Positions 7,867-16,585 of a stretch of DNA of 64,000 nucleotides are shown one piece after another. The stretch's first letter is position 1. Each line of letters starts with the position of its first letter. Position numbers and translations under genes: made by a program. This DNA comes from an uncultured bacterium (GTDB lineage Bacteria; Bacillota; Clostridia; Lachnospirales; Lachnospiraceae), in contig CANCXX010000012.1 of assembly GCA_947381965.1 (NCBI GenBank), forward strand, positions 32,642 through 96,641, written 5' to 3'. Below the pieces are notes generated by a model. The model was not told the DNA's origin. It did no database searches and saw only the letters and a list, made by a program, of their open reading frames with translations.

Positions 7867-8070
7867 ATGGACGTTCAGGTTGGCGACCGGCTGACTTTAA
7901 AGAAGTGTCATCCCTGCGGTAGTTTTGAATGGGAGGTGCTCCGTACAGGTGCGGATTTCAGGTTGAAATGTGTGGGATGCGGCCATCAGATAATGAGTCC
8001 AAGGAGTCAGATTGAAAAAAAGATCAGGAAAATATTCCGTGAAAATGAGGACAAACACTTGAAAAATTGA
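7867..8070 (+). CDS. DUF951 family small zinc-ribbon-like protein
   Basis: 67 residues with two Cys pairs, Cys14/17 (KKCHPCG) and Cys35/38 (LKCVGCGH), and a basic C-terminus. The pattern VGDRLTLKK...WEVLRTGADFRLKC is typical of the DUF951 family, often found beside replication and ribosomal genes in Firmicutes. Function is not known; a metal-binding fold related to other small ribbons is likely. RBS GAAAGGGG precedes the ATG. The rpsF promoter begins inside its last codons. Confidence 0.85.
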   Translation: MDVQVGDRLTLKKCHPCGSFEWEVLRTGADFRLKCVGCGHQIMSPRSQIEKKIRKIFRENEDKHLKN

Positions 8071-8087
8071 GAAATTTATGGTAACAT
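8059..8087 (+). promoter_or_regulatory. promoter of rpsF-ssb-rpsR
   Basis: TTGAAA (8059-8064), 17-bp spacer, TAACAT (8082-8087), overlapping the end of the DUF951 gene. Predicted start near 8094. Confidence 0.5.
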
Positions 8088-8093
8088 ATTACA

Positions 8094-8180
8094 CCGTGAT
8101 ATGTATAGCAATTCGCCAGGAGCGAATAACAATCCTTGCTCCCTGAGCGGGGCCAGAGACCAAAAGGAGGTAACTTAAGC
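8094..8180 (+). promoter_or_regulatory. rpsF leader, possible S6:S18 autoregulatory RNA
   Basis: The 87-nt leader has a hairpin ATTCG/CGAAT (8111-8115 with 8123-8127) and a second one GCTC/GAGC (8138-8141 with 8145-8148), then AAAGGAGG. Leaders of rpsF operons in many bacteria bind the S6:S18 dimer to limit translation; the conserved motif was not verified here. Confidence 0.35.
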
Positions 8181-8471
8181 ATGAACAAATATGAATTAGC
8201 CGTTGTTGTTAGTGCGAAGATCGAAGATGAGGAAAGAACAGCCATTGTAGACAGATGCAAGGCTCTTATTGAAAGATTCGGCGGTACGATTACTAATGTT
8301 GACGACTGGGGCAAGAAGAGACTGGCTTATGAAGTGCAGAAGATGAAAGAGGCTTTTTATTACTTTATCCAGTTTGATGCTGAAAGCACAGCGCCAATTG
8401 AAATTGAAAACCGTGTTCGCATTATGGACAATGTTATCAGATTTTTATGCGTGAAACAGGATAAAGCATAA
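8181..8471 (+). CDS. rpsF: 30S ribosomal protein S6
   Basis: 96 residues starting MNKYELAVVV, the usual length for S6. The ATG at 8181 is chosen because AAAGGAGGTAACTTAAGC stands before it; an upstream in-frame start at 8136 would lie inside the leader. S6 binds 16S rRNA in the central domain together with S18. It heads the classical rpsF-ssb-rpsR operon. The pattern GKKRLAYEVQKMKEAFYYF is the conserved RNA-binding stretch. Confidence 0.97.
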   Translation: MNKYELAVVVSAKIEDEERTAIVDRCKALIERFGGTITNVDDWGKKRLAYEVQKMKEAFYYFIQFDAESTAPIEIENRVRIMDNVIRFLCVKQDKA

Positions 8472-8512
8472 AGCGTATACGGACAACAATATGCTGGAAA
8501 GTAGAGGCGGGT

Positions 8513-8962
8513 ATGAATAAAGTTATACTTATGGGACGGTTGACAAGGGACCCGGAAGTGAGATATTCACAAGGGGAAAATGCAACAGCAATCGCAAGAT
8601 ATACACTTGCTGTAGATCGCAGATTCAATCGGAACAATGATGAAAATTCCGCAGATTTTATTGGATGCGTGGCATTTGGAAGATCAGGAGAATTTGCTGA
8701 AAAATATTTCAGAAAAGGAACCAAGGTACTGATTACAGGGCGTATCCAGACAGGCAGTTATACCAACAAAGATGGTGTGAAGGTTTATACAACGGACGTA
8801 GTGGTGGAAGACCAGGAATTTGCAGAGAGTAAAAACAGCTCCGGTGCAGGCATGGACGGGGGTTATGCCGGCGGTGGCAGCAGAGGAATGCAGCCCCAGG
8901 GGGCAGGGGATGGTTTTATGAATATTCCCGATGGAATAGACGAAGAGCTGCCGTTTAACTAA
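8513..8962 (+). CDS. ssb: single-stranded DNA-binding protein
   Basis: 149 residues: OB-fold domain at about 1-105 (MNKVILMGRLTRDPEVRY at the start), a flexible Gly/Gln/Met-rich linker (about 108-138), and an acidic tail ending DEELPFN, the tip that recruits replication and repair partners. It lies between rpsF and rpsR, 41 nt and 35 nt away, as in most Firmicutes. RBS GAGGCGGGT. Confidence 0.97.
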   Translation: MNKVILMGRLTRDPEVRYSQGENATAIARYTLAVDRRFNRNNDENSADFIGCVAFGRSGEFAEKYFRKGTKVLITGRIQTGSYTNKDGVKVYTTDVVVEDQEFAESKNSSGAGMDGGYAGGGSRGMQPQGAGDGFMNIPDGIDEELPFN

Positions 8963-8997
8963 ATGAAGCAGTGCAACTAAGATAGGAGGCAATTACT

Positions 8998-9261
8998 ATG
9001 GCATATAATAAAGCAGAGAAGTCTGATTCTCCCATGAGAAAAAAAGGCGGAATGCGCAGAAGAAAAAAAGTCTGCGTATTTTGTGGAAAAGATAATGTTA
9101 TTGATTACAAAGATGTAAATAAATTAAAAAGATATGTGTCAGAGAGAGGGAAAATTCTCCCCAGAAGAATTACAGGAAACTGTGCAAAACATCAGAGAGC
9201 TCTTACTGTGGCAATTAAGAGGGCTCGTCATATTGCATTAATGCCTTACACATGTGATTAG
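8998..9261 (+). CDS. rpsR: 30S ribosomal protein S18
   Basis: 87 residues with a Lys/Arg-rich N-terminus, a CVFCGK motif, then the conserved core [25 protein letters not shown] and [13 protein letters not shown]. It partners S6 on 16S rRNA. RBS GATAGGAGG, and a strong intrinsic terminator follows at 9288-9314, closing the operon. Confidence 0.97.
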   Translation: MAYNKAEKSDSPMRKKGGMRRRKKVCVFCGKDNVIDYKDVNKLKRYVSERGKILPRRITGNCAKHQRALTVAIKRARHIALMPYTCD

Positions 9262-9287
9262 GCATTATCTGAATCATACAAGCAAGC

Positions 9288-9314
9288 GGCGGCCGGATAA
9301 CGGCTGCCGTTTTT
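9288..9314 (+). terminator. terminator of rpsF-ssb-rpsR
   Basis: GGCGGCCG (9288-9295), 5-nt loop, CGGCTGCC (9301-9308), then GTTTTTG; one mismatch in the stem. Confidence 0.85.
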
Positions 9315-9388
9315 GTATAAGTCCCACGGAGAGAAAATATGCTGCTAAAGCGGCTTAAAGGTTTAATGGGGGTATTGGAGGTAAGGTT

Positions 9389-10846
9389 ATGGATGAAATG
9401 AACAATGGGTATGTAAACCAGACAGAGGAAACCGGGCAAGAGCACAATAAAAAGGCAGGCAGTTCTGTCAGATTTATTATTCCGGTAGCAGTGTTTATTG
9501 GGCTTGTGCTTATTCTGGCAGGTGTGGCAGCTGCCACAGGGATGTTCAGTGACAGGAAAAAAATCATTACACAGGCGTTTACAAATACTTTTGCACAAAG
9601 CGCAGAGGCGGTTGGCAAAGTATGGCAGATGGAAGAATATTCTGATATCTTTGCAGACGGACAGTATGCTGTGGATATGGACTTTAATTTGGACGGCTAT
9701 TTGCAGCTTGAAATGCAGATTGATACGAGCAAGGATGCGTATGGCGCCTTTTTTGATATTGGATACTTTGGCAGTTCTCTGCTGCAGGCAAATTTATATG
9801 TGGACGAAACAGAACTGTTGTTTGGAATGCCATACTATATTGGGGATTATGTATTTTATGTAGATCGGGATTCCTTGAATGAGGATGTGCAGAATTTAAT
9901 AAGGAATGGACTTATTGACGAAGAAACCGCAGATTATATCAGGACTTTGAATGAGGGAAGCAGGAATGTAGACTTTCAGGATGATGAGTTAAAGCAGGGG
10001 CTTAAGGAACTGGCAGGAGAGATAACACACATTTTCCATACGATAAAGGTGGAAAAGGCGGAAAGCAAATCACTTACGATAGATGGCGGAAAGAAAAAAT
10101 GTAAGGGGTATGTAGTAACCCTTACCGGACAGCATCTGGCGGATTACTTTTTAAGCATAAAAGAGGTTTATGAAAAAAATGAAGCATTCCGGAATTACTG
10201 TAATGAGTCGGCTGCTTTAGGGGCAGGCTTTTCCAGTACAGAAGATTTTCTTTCTATTTATGACCCGGCCCGGCTTTTGGAGGAGTATGCCCAGGAGATT
10301 GACGCTCAAAAAGAACTTGATATTTATTTTTATATAAATAAAAAGGTATTAGCCCAGGTTTATACGGAATTTGGAGAGGGGAACAGTCATTTGGAACTGG
10401 AATGGAATATTCTGGGCGGAAGCTTTCCCCTTGAAAATACGGAATTCATTCTTTCAAGCAGTACGGACGAATTTGTACTTTCCAGAAGAGGCAGTATGGA
10501 GAAGAATTCTTATGAGGCAGAATATGAGATGAAAATGGATGACCAGGGCATGATAATCACCCTGGAGTATGATAAGGACAGAGGGGATTTTCAGATTAAT
10601 GCTGGATTTGACAACGGTATCTATTTGACTACCTTGCTGCTGGAAGGGGACATTGACAGGTCAAAGGAACTTAGGATTAATCTTGATAATTTGGAGATTG
10701 ATGAGGAAGAAATTCTGGCAGGAGAAATTACGATTTATGACAAGCCCCGTAAAATTGAAAAGCCGGAGGGCAAAAAACTGGATATTTTAAAAATGTCGGA
10801 AGAGGAATGGGAAGAGATTATTGAGGAAATATTTAACAATATGTAA
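9389..10846 (+). CDS. membrane-anchored extracytoplasmic protein of unknown function
   Basis: 485 residues. A polar N-terminus of about 30 residues is followed by one membrane helix (about 31-52, IIPVAVFIGLVLILAGVAA) and then a large, acidic, beta-rich region predicted to be outside the cell. The region has repeated patterns of hydrophobic/charged strands (for example YAVDMDFNLDGYLQLEMQI) reminiscent of lipoprotein-like beta sandwiches. The end is very acidic (EEEWEEIIEEIFNN). It stands just upstream of an ABC-2 exporter (21 nt to the ATPase start), so it may be its accessory protein. No enzyme motif was recognised. Confidence 0.7.
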   Translation: MDEMNNGYVNQTEETGQEHNKKAGSSVRFIIPVAVFIGLVLILAGVAAATGMFSDRKKIITQAFTNTFAQSAEAVGKVWQMEEYSDIFADGQYAVDMDFNLDGYLQLEMQIDTSKDAYGAFFDIGYFGSSLLQANLYVDETELLFGMPYYIGDYVFYVDRDSLNEDVQNLIRNGLIDEETADYIRTLNEGSRNVDFQDDELKQGLKELAGEITHIFHTIKVEKAESKSLTIDGGKKKCKGYVVTLTGQHLADYFLSIKEVYEKNEAFRNYCNESAALGAGFSSTEDFLSIYDPARLLEEYAQEIDAQKELDIYFYINKKVLAQVYTEFGEGNSHLELEWNILGGSFPLENTEFILSSSTDEFVLSRRGSMEKNSYEAEYEMKMDDQGMIITLEYDKDRGDFQINAGFDNGIYLTTLLLEGDIDRSKELRINLDNLEIDEEEILAGEITIYDKPRKIEKPEGKKLDILKMSEEEWEEIIEEIFNNM

Positions 10847-10866
10847 AGTCAGATGGAAAGGGCTGT

Positions 10867-11565
10867 ATGGAACTGGAGGTTCAGGGCATTAAAAAAAGTT
10901 ATGGAAAAAAGAATGTTTTAAAAAATATTAATCTGAAGGCTAAGTCAGGGGAATGTACGGGGATCATAGGCGCCAACGGCTGCGGAAAGTCCACCCTGCT
11001 TAGGATTATAGCCGGAGTGGAGAGGGCGGAGGCCGGAGAAATTCTTATTGATGGAAAACTGGTGAAGAGGTCTTCGGCCCAGCTTAGGGAGCTTGTGGGA
11101 TATATTCCACAGGAAAGCGTTTTGATGCCGGAACTGTCGGTGGCCGATAATCTGAAGCTTTGGGCGGCTCTTGGCGATTACAGGAAGAACAGGGAAAATC
11201 TTGAAAGGCTGTGCAGGAAGTTTCAAATTTACGAATTTTATAAGGAAAAGGTAAAAAACTTATCCGGCGGTATGTGCAAAAGAGTTAATATCGTATGCGG
11301 CCTGATACACGGGCCTTCTATTCTTCTTATGGATGAGCCGAGCGCCGCTCTTGACCTGGTATTTAAAGAAGAGCTGAAAGGTTATATCAGAGATTTTATC
11401 CAAAGTGGAGGAAGTGTTTTACTTTGCAGCCATGAGGAAGGTGAATTCAGGCTTTGTCAGAGCCTTTGGGCTGTCCATGAGGGTCAGGCGCGTCTGATAC
11501 CGGAGGGGATGACCATGGAGGAAATTTTCAATGGGCAGATGGATATTATTCAGACTGGAAATTAA
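10867..11565 (+). CDS. ABC exporter ATP-binding protein
   Basis: 232 residues with Walker A GANGCGKST (about 35-43), signature LSGGMCKRVNI, Walker B ILLMDEPSAALD and a switch His in CSHEE. The order of motifs and the short length fit ABC-2 type exporters. The C-terminus overlaps the following permease by 35 nt. It presumably energises the two permeases at 11531-12808 and 12821-13864. The Q-loop (IPQESVLMPELSV) is intact. Substrate unknown. Confidence 0.9.
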   Translation: MELEVQGIKKSYGKKNVLKNINLKAKSGECTGIIGANGCGKSTLLRIIAGVERAEAGEILIDGKLVKRSSAQLRELVGYIPQESVLMPELSVADNLKLWAALGDYRKNRENLERLCRKFQIYEFYKEKVKNLSGGMCKRVNIVCGLIHGPSILLMDEPSAALDLVFKEELKGYIRDFIQSGGSVLLCSHEEGEFRLCQSLWAVHEGQARLIPEGMTMEEIFNGQMDIIQTGN

Positions 11566-12808
11566 AAAATTTATCAGAATGCTGCCTGTGATACTTGCAG
11601 AAACAATTTTATTTGGTCTGCTTCTTTTGGTATTTGGCCTTTGGGCATCAAAAGGGTTGTATGGTAATAAAGCGGTAAGTCAAATACGGATAGGCATTGT
11701 TTCTGATACGGATGACAGGATAACTGACAGGATTGTCAGATTTGTTTCTTCTATGGATAGTGTGTCGGATGCTGTTTCTTTTGTGCGGTTGTCTGAGGAA
11801 GAAGCAAGAAAAAAAATTTCTTTGGGTGAGATTTTTGGAGCGGTTTTAATTCCCCAGGGGCTTATGGAAAGCATTTTGTCAGGGGAAAATCTTCCGGCGG
11901 TTATTTTACTGGATGACACTTTCAGCAGTATGGAGACAGCGGTTTTTGCCCAGCTTGCAGATGCTGGGGCGAAGCTTTTGGCAACGGCACAGGCGGGAAT
12001 CTATGCGGCAGACGCTTTTTGCATGTCAACTGGCCATGAAGATTTAATTGTACAGTCAGAAGAGTACTTAAATAAGGCATATATTGACTATGCTATGAAA
12101 AGAACCTCCCTCTGGAAAGAGCGGGAGATAACCGCCCATTTGGGAGTAAATATTTCAGACTATTACGGAATATCTCTGTTCCTTGCTTTTTTGCTTCTGG
12201 CAGGAGTTCCCTTTGGAACATATATGCAGGTAGGCTGTGGGGAGAGGGAACGGATATGGAAAACCTGGGGAATTGGGACAGGGCAAAGGTATCTGATAGA
12301 AGGGACGGCTTTTGGAGCCGTATATTCGCTTCTGGGTATGCTACTTGCCATACCGTTTTATCTGCTTTTGGCAAAAGAATTGGACAGTTCTTTCTCACCC
12401 TCCCTAAGCTGGCTTTGGATGGCGGCTGTCTGGATGGCGGCCGGTCTGTTTTTGAGAATGTTGGTGGAATTATCCGGCAATCACACTGGTGGCATGGGGA
12501 TTTGTTTTTTATTGCTTTTGGCATTTATGATTGTTTCCGGTATGTTTATCCCTTTATCCTTTCTTCCCCTGTGGGCGGAGAGGGCCGGAAGGCTCCTTCC
12601 TTTTGGAAGATGGATGGAAGCAATAACAGCGGCTTTACAGGGAAGCGCATTGGGAACACAGGCGGTATGGCTTTTGGCAGATATGCTGGTTTATCTGCTG
12701 CTTGGGGTTTTGTTTACAAAATGCAGAGAACATCAGGGAATGAAAAAGCATTATTTTGCTTTTCTTTCTGCTCAGGATGGAAAAACGGAAAAAGGCAGAA
12801 GAGAATAA
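11531..12808 (+). CDS. ABC-2 type permease
   Basis: 425 residues with the ABC-2 layout: one membrane helix at the N-terminus (about 18-38), a long extracytoplasmic domain (about 45-200) and then five to six helices in the second half, including the pattern GMFIPLSFLPLWAERAGRLLPFGRWMEAI near the end. It overlaps the ATPase gene by 35 nt and ends 12 nt before the second permease, so the three genes form one operon. Probably forms a heterodimeric channel with the next protein. Confidence 0.82.
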   Translation: MGRWILFRLEIKKFIRMLPVILAETILFGLLLLVFGLWASKGLYGNKAVSQIRIGIVSDTDDRITDRIVRFVSSMDSVSDAVSFVRLSEEEARKKISLGEIFGAVLIPQGLMESILSGENLPAVILLDDTFSSMETAVFAQLADAGAKLLATAQAGIYAADAFCMSTGHEDLIVQSEEYLNKAYIDYAMKRTSLWKEREITAHLGVNISDYYGISLFLAFLLLAGVPFGTYMQVGCGERERIWKTWGIGTGQRYLIEGTAFGAVYSLLGMLLAIPFYLLLAKELDSSFSPSLSWLWMAAVWMAAGLFLRMLVELSGNHTGGMGICFLLLLAFMIVSGMFIPLSFLPLWAERAGRLLPFGRWMEAITAALQGSALGTQAVWLLADMLVYLLLGVLFTKCREHQGMKKHYFAFLSAQDGKTEKGRRE

Positions 12809-12820
12809 AGGAGTAAGGAC

Positions 12821-13864
12821 ATGGGAAACCGGGCAGCAGTCTATATGGTTTTAGGGAAACAGTACTGGCAAAAAAACAGGTTTTTGATTATCCTTATGCT
12901 TTTAACTGCACTGTTTTTTGGATGGCGTCAGTCTGGGGAGATGCCAGAGGACGCCTGCGGCGGGATGATTGTGGGTGTTTGCGGAGAAGATGAAAAGGGA
13001 AGGGAGCTTATAAGCAGACTGGAAAAGGAGACAGGGATTTTCAGGTTCTATGGATATGAGGACGAAGAGGAAATGCTCCGCATGATAGAAAATGGAACAC
13101 TGGAATGCGGGTATGTGATGCCGGAAGGGTTTTATGAGAGGATATTAAAGGGAAAAATGAACAGGCAGATTACCCTTTATTATTCCCCTGCCTCTTCTGC
13201 CCACAAAATTTCTTATGAAGTGGTGTTTGCGGATTTGTTTGAGATGCTTTCGGAAGATATACTGGAAAAATATTCAGAAGAGAATGGGCCCTTTCCGGGA
13301 ATGACAATGGAAGAGGCAAAAGAGAGGATTTTAAGTTTAAATAAAGCTTTTACGGAAGATGGAAGTACCTTTCGGTTTGCGTATGAGATGGTCGGAAGGG
13401 AAACGAAAGATGGGGAGCAGGGGTTAGATACGCTGCGGGGATGTGTGGCAGTGATGATTTTTTTAATGAGTTTATATGGCCTGGGAAATGTACTTGGTCT
13501 TGCAAACGTCTGGGGCAGTCTGCCGGCAAAAATAAGGAAAAAGCTGCAGTCCCAAAGTATTCATGTGGCTGTTGGGGGAAGCGTTTTAACCGGGGGCATC
13601 TGTCTGTGGCTGTCAGGAAGTATGAAAAGCTCCTTCAAAGAAGGGGCGGGGCTTTTGCTGTATTTTTTAATTCTTGAAGCATTTGTCAGGGTTTTGGGGA
13701 GAATTGTCAGGAAGGATAAGGTTTTATATGGTATGCTTCCTGTACTGGTAATGGGCAGCCTTTTATTTTGCCCTGTGTTTATACGGATAGACAGGTACCT
13801 TCCTGCCATAAGGTGGATTTCAGGTGTATTTCCTGTTACGTATTATTTGAATTATATGCGATAG
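12821..13864 (+). CDS. ABC-2 type permease, second subunit
   Basis: 347 residues. N-terminal helix (about 17-34), extracytoplasmic domain with the pattern CGYVMPEGFYERILKGKMNRQITLYYSP seen in parts in ABC-2 families, then four to five helices. The domain plan is like the preceding permease but the membrane part is smaller. RBS AAAGGAG before the ATG. Together with the ATPase it would build a heteromeric exporter. No terminator was recognised after it. Confidence 0.75.
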   Translation: MGNRAAVYMVLGKQYWQKNRFLIILMLLTALFFGWRQSGEMPEDACGGMIVGVCGEDEKGRELISRLEKETGIFRFYGYEDEEEMLRMIENGTLECGYVMPEGFYERILKGKMNRQITLYYSPASSAHKISYEVVFADLFEMLSEDILEKYSEENGPFPGMTMEEAKERILSLNKAFTEDGSTFRFAYEMVGRETKDGEQGLDTLRGCVAVMIFLMSLYGLGNVLGLANVWGSLPAKIRKKLQSQSIHVAVGGSVLTGGICLWLSGSMKSSFKEGAGLLLYFLILEAFVRVLGRIVRKDKVLYGMLPVLVMGSLLFCPVFIRIDRYLPAIRWISGVFPVTYYLNYMR

Positions 13865-14041
13865 GAAGCCAGAAATATAAAATAATACCCGGAAAGATAA
13901 AAATAGCTGGTTTTAGATAAGTATTTGTAAAAAAAAACGGGATAATGTCTAAAAGCTTCTGAATAATAAGGTGGAAATTTTTAACGAAAAATGTTATACT
14001 TAGTAAGTGTATTTTAGCGAGGGATGATGGGGGGTTCTGGT

Positions 14042-16105
14042 ATGGCTCCATTAAAAAACAATGTGAGATTAAAAGGAAGACTGAAGCGGTATATGCAGAC
14101 TTCTTTATATTTGGGGTTTCTTCTGGTAGCTGTCAATTTGCTGGTGTATCTGCTTAGTATACCGGCCGGACTTGTGGTGACAGGGTTTGTTCTGGTGTAT
14201 TTTGCAGTAGTGGTTTTCTTGCAGTTATATAACAGGCCGGTGATTATGAACGAGCTGGTGAGCTTTGCCACTCAATATGGTCAGGTGCAAAAGGCGCTGC
14301 TGCGTGAATTTGAGATTCCATATGCAATGCTTGATGATGAGGGACATATTATCTGGACCAATCAGGCATTTGAGAGGGTGGTTCATAAGGAAAAAGGGTA
14401 TAAAAAATCTATAACTTCTCTTTTTCCCTCTATTACAAAGGAAAAGCTGCCGGGAGAACAGGAGTTTACAGAGACGGATATTATCTTTGAAAACAGCAAC
14501 TATACGGCTAAAATGCGCAAGATTTCCATGCGGGATATGATGGAAAGCAGCGATATTTTAGAGGCAGGAAACTATAACGGTTATTTAATCGCTTTTTACC
14601 TGTTTGATGAAACTGCGCTTAAAATAGCCCTGCAGGAGGTGGATGATCAGAGCCTTGCGGTGGGATTGATATATCTGGATAATTACGATGAAGCGCTTGA
14701 AAGTGTGGAAGAGGTACGGCGTTCTCTTTTGACCGCACTGATTGAGAGGAAAATAAATAAGTATATTGCGGCTCTTGATGGAATCTGTAAAAAGACAGAA
14801 AAAGACAAATACATGATTGTCCTTAGAAAAAAGGCAACCCAGGTTTTGCGGGAGAGTAAATTTGACCTTCTGGATGATGTTAAGACAGTTAATATTGGAA
14901 ATGAAATGGCCGTTACGATAAGTATCGGCGTAGGACTAAATGGTTTGACCTACGCACAGAATTATGAGTTTGCCCGTAATGCCATTGACCTGGCCCTTGG
15001 ACGGGGCGGCGATCAGGCAGTGGTCAAAACTCCTGAAAATGTAACTTATTATGGCGGAAAGAGCCAGCAGGTGGAAAAAAACACCAGGGTAAAGGCAAGA
15101 GTAAAAGCCCAGGCGCTTCGGGAAATTTTAACTGCCAAGGAAAAGGTACTTATTATGGGACACCGGTATGCAGACGTGGACAGCTTTGGGGCTGCAGTGG
15201 GCATTTACCGTATAGCGACCACCCTGGACAGAAAAGCATATATAGTACTGAATGATATCAGCACTTCTCTGCAGCCTATGGTGGACTTATTTAAAAGCCA
15301 TGAGGAGTACCGGGAGGATATGATTATTGGCAGCCAGCAGGCGGTAGAGCTTGCAGGGAGCAATACGGCGCTGGTGGTTGTGGACGTAAATAAGCCCAGC
15401 ATTACGGAATGTCCGGAGCTTTTACGGCTGTGCCGGTCAATTGTGGTGCTGGATCACCACAGACAGGGAACAGAGATTATTGAAAATGCCACACTCTCTT
15501 ATGTGGAGGCCTATGCCTCTTCTGCCTGTGAGATGGTTTCGGAGATTTTGCAGTATATTGGACAAAGTATCCGCATAACTGCGGAAGAAGCGGACTGCAT
15601 GTATTCCGGTATTATGATTGATACCAGCAACTTTATGACTAAGACAGGAGTGAGAACCTTTGAGGCGGCAGCTTTCTTAAGGAGAAACGGGGCGGATGTA
15701 ACCAGAGTCCGCAAGCTTTTCAGGGAAAATGCCAATGAATATAAGACCAAAGCGGATGCGGTGAGCCAGGCGGAAATTTACAGAAAATCCTTTGCCATAT
15801 CTACCTGCACAAGTGAAGGGATACAAAGTCCCACCATTGTGGGAGCACAGGCGGCAAATGAATTGCTGAACATAAAAGGGGTAAAGGCCAGCTTTGTGCT
15901 GACAGAGTATCAAAGCCAGATATTTGTAAGCGCCCGGTCTATTGACGAAGTCAATGTCCAGGTGATTATGGAAAGGATGGGAGGCGGCGGACATTTGAGC
16001 GCTGCAGGCTGTCAGCTAACGGATGTGTCTATATTTGAAGGAATTGGAGTTTTAAAGGGAACCCTGGATAAAATGATAGCAGAAGGGGACCTGGAAATAG
16101 ACTAA
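14042..16105 (+). CDS. gdpP: cyclic-di-AMP phosphodiesterase GdpP
   Basis: About 687 residues. Two N-terminal membrane helices (first about 65 residues), a PAS-like sensory domain, a degenerate GGDEF domain, and the catalytic DHH (GHRYADVDSFG, then VLDHHRQ) and DHHA1 (GGGGHLSAAG) domains. It degrades the second messenger c-di-AMP to pApA, affecting wall stress and osmolyte control. The ATG at 14042 is preferred over 14024 because GATGGGGGG stands seven bases before it. An extended -10 TGTTATACT lies at 13992-14000. Order gdpP-rplI-dnaB is the conserved Firmicutes arrangement. Confidence 0.95.
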   Translation: MAPLKNNVRLKGRLKRYMQTSLYLGFLLVAVNLLVYLLSIPAGLVVTGFVLVYFAVVVFLQLYNRPVIMNELVSFATQYGQVQKALLREFEIPYAMLDDEGHIIWTNQAFERVVHKEKGYKKSITSLFPSITKEKLPGEQEFTETDIIFENSNYTAKMRKISMRDMMESSDILEAGNYNGYLIAFYLFDETALKIALQEVDDQSLAVGLIYLDNYDEALESVEEVRRSLLTALIERKINKYIAALDGICKKTEKDKYMIVLRKKATQVLRESKFDLLDDVKTVNIGNEMAVTISIGVGLNGLTYAQNYEFARNAIDLALGRGGDQAVVKTPENVTYYGGKSQQVEKNTRVKARVKAQALREILTAKEKVLIMGHRYADVDSFGAAVGIYRIATTLDRKAYIVLNDISTSLQPMVDLFKSHEEYREDMIIGSQQAVELAGSNTALVVVDVNKPSITECPELLRLCRSIVVLDHHRQGTEIIENATLSYVEAYASSACEMVSEILQYIGQSIRITAEEADCMYSGIMIDTSNFMTKTGVRTFEAAAFLRRNGADVTRVRKLFRENANEYKTKADAVSQAEIYRKSFAISTCTSEGIQSPTIVGAQAANELLNIKGVKASFVLTEYQSQIFVSARSIDEVNVQVIMERMGGGGHLSAAGCQLTDVSIFEGIGVLKGTLDKMIAEGDLEID

Positions 16106-16126
16106 TTTTTGGACGGAGGATAAATA

Positions 16127-16576
16127 ATGAAAGTCATATTATTAGAGGATGTAAAGAGTCTTGGGAAAAAAGATGATGTTGTTGATGTTAATGACGGGTA
16201 TGCCAGAAACTTTGTGCTCCCAAAGAAGCTTGGAATTGAAGCGAACACCAAAAATATGAATGATCTGAAGCTTCGGAAAGCCAGTGAGGATAAGAAGGCA
16301 AAGGAACTGCTAAAGGCAGCCCAGGACTTTGCAAAAGAGATGGAAGAGGATGTGGTGGTCCTGTCAATTAAGGCAGGGGAAGGCGGAAAGACCTTTGGCT
16401 CTGTTTCCAGTAAAGAGATTGCGCAAGGGTATAAGGACCAGTGCGGGAAGGAAATTGACAAGAAAAAAATAATTCTTCCGGAGGCAATCAGAAGCTTTGG
16501 CGTGTTTGAGGTGGGAGTAAGACTTCATCCCAAAGTAACAGGCACGCTGCGGGTTAAGGTAACGGAGAAAGGCTAG
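16127..16576 (+). CDS. rplI: 50S ribosomal protein L9
   Basis: 149 residues, starting MKVILLEDVKSLGKK, the conserved L9 N-terminal domain, followed by the long connecting helix (LRKASEDKKAKELLKAAQDF) and the C-terminal domain with TFGSVSSKEIAQ. L9 binds 23S rRNA near L1 and helps keep the reading frame. Start has RBS GGACGGAGG. It lies between gdpP (21 nt) and dnaB (9 nt). Confidence 0.97.
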   Translation: MKVILLEDVKSLGKKDDVVDVNDGYARNFVLPKKLGIEANTKNMNDLKLRKASEDKKAKELLKAAQDFAKEMEEDVVVLSIKAGEGGKTFGSVSSKEIAQGYKDQCGKEIDKKKIILPEAIRSFGVFEVGVRLHPKVTGTLRVKVTEKG

Positions 16577-16585
16577 AGACAGTAG

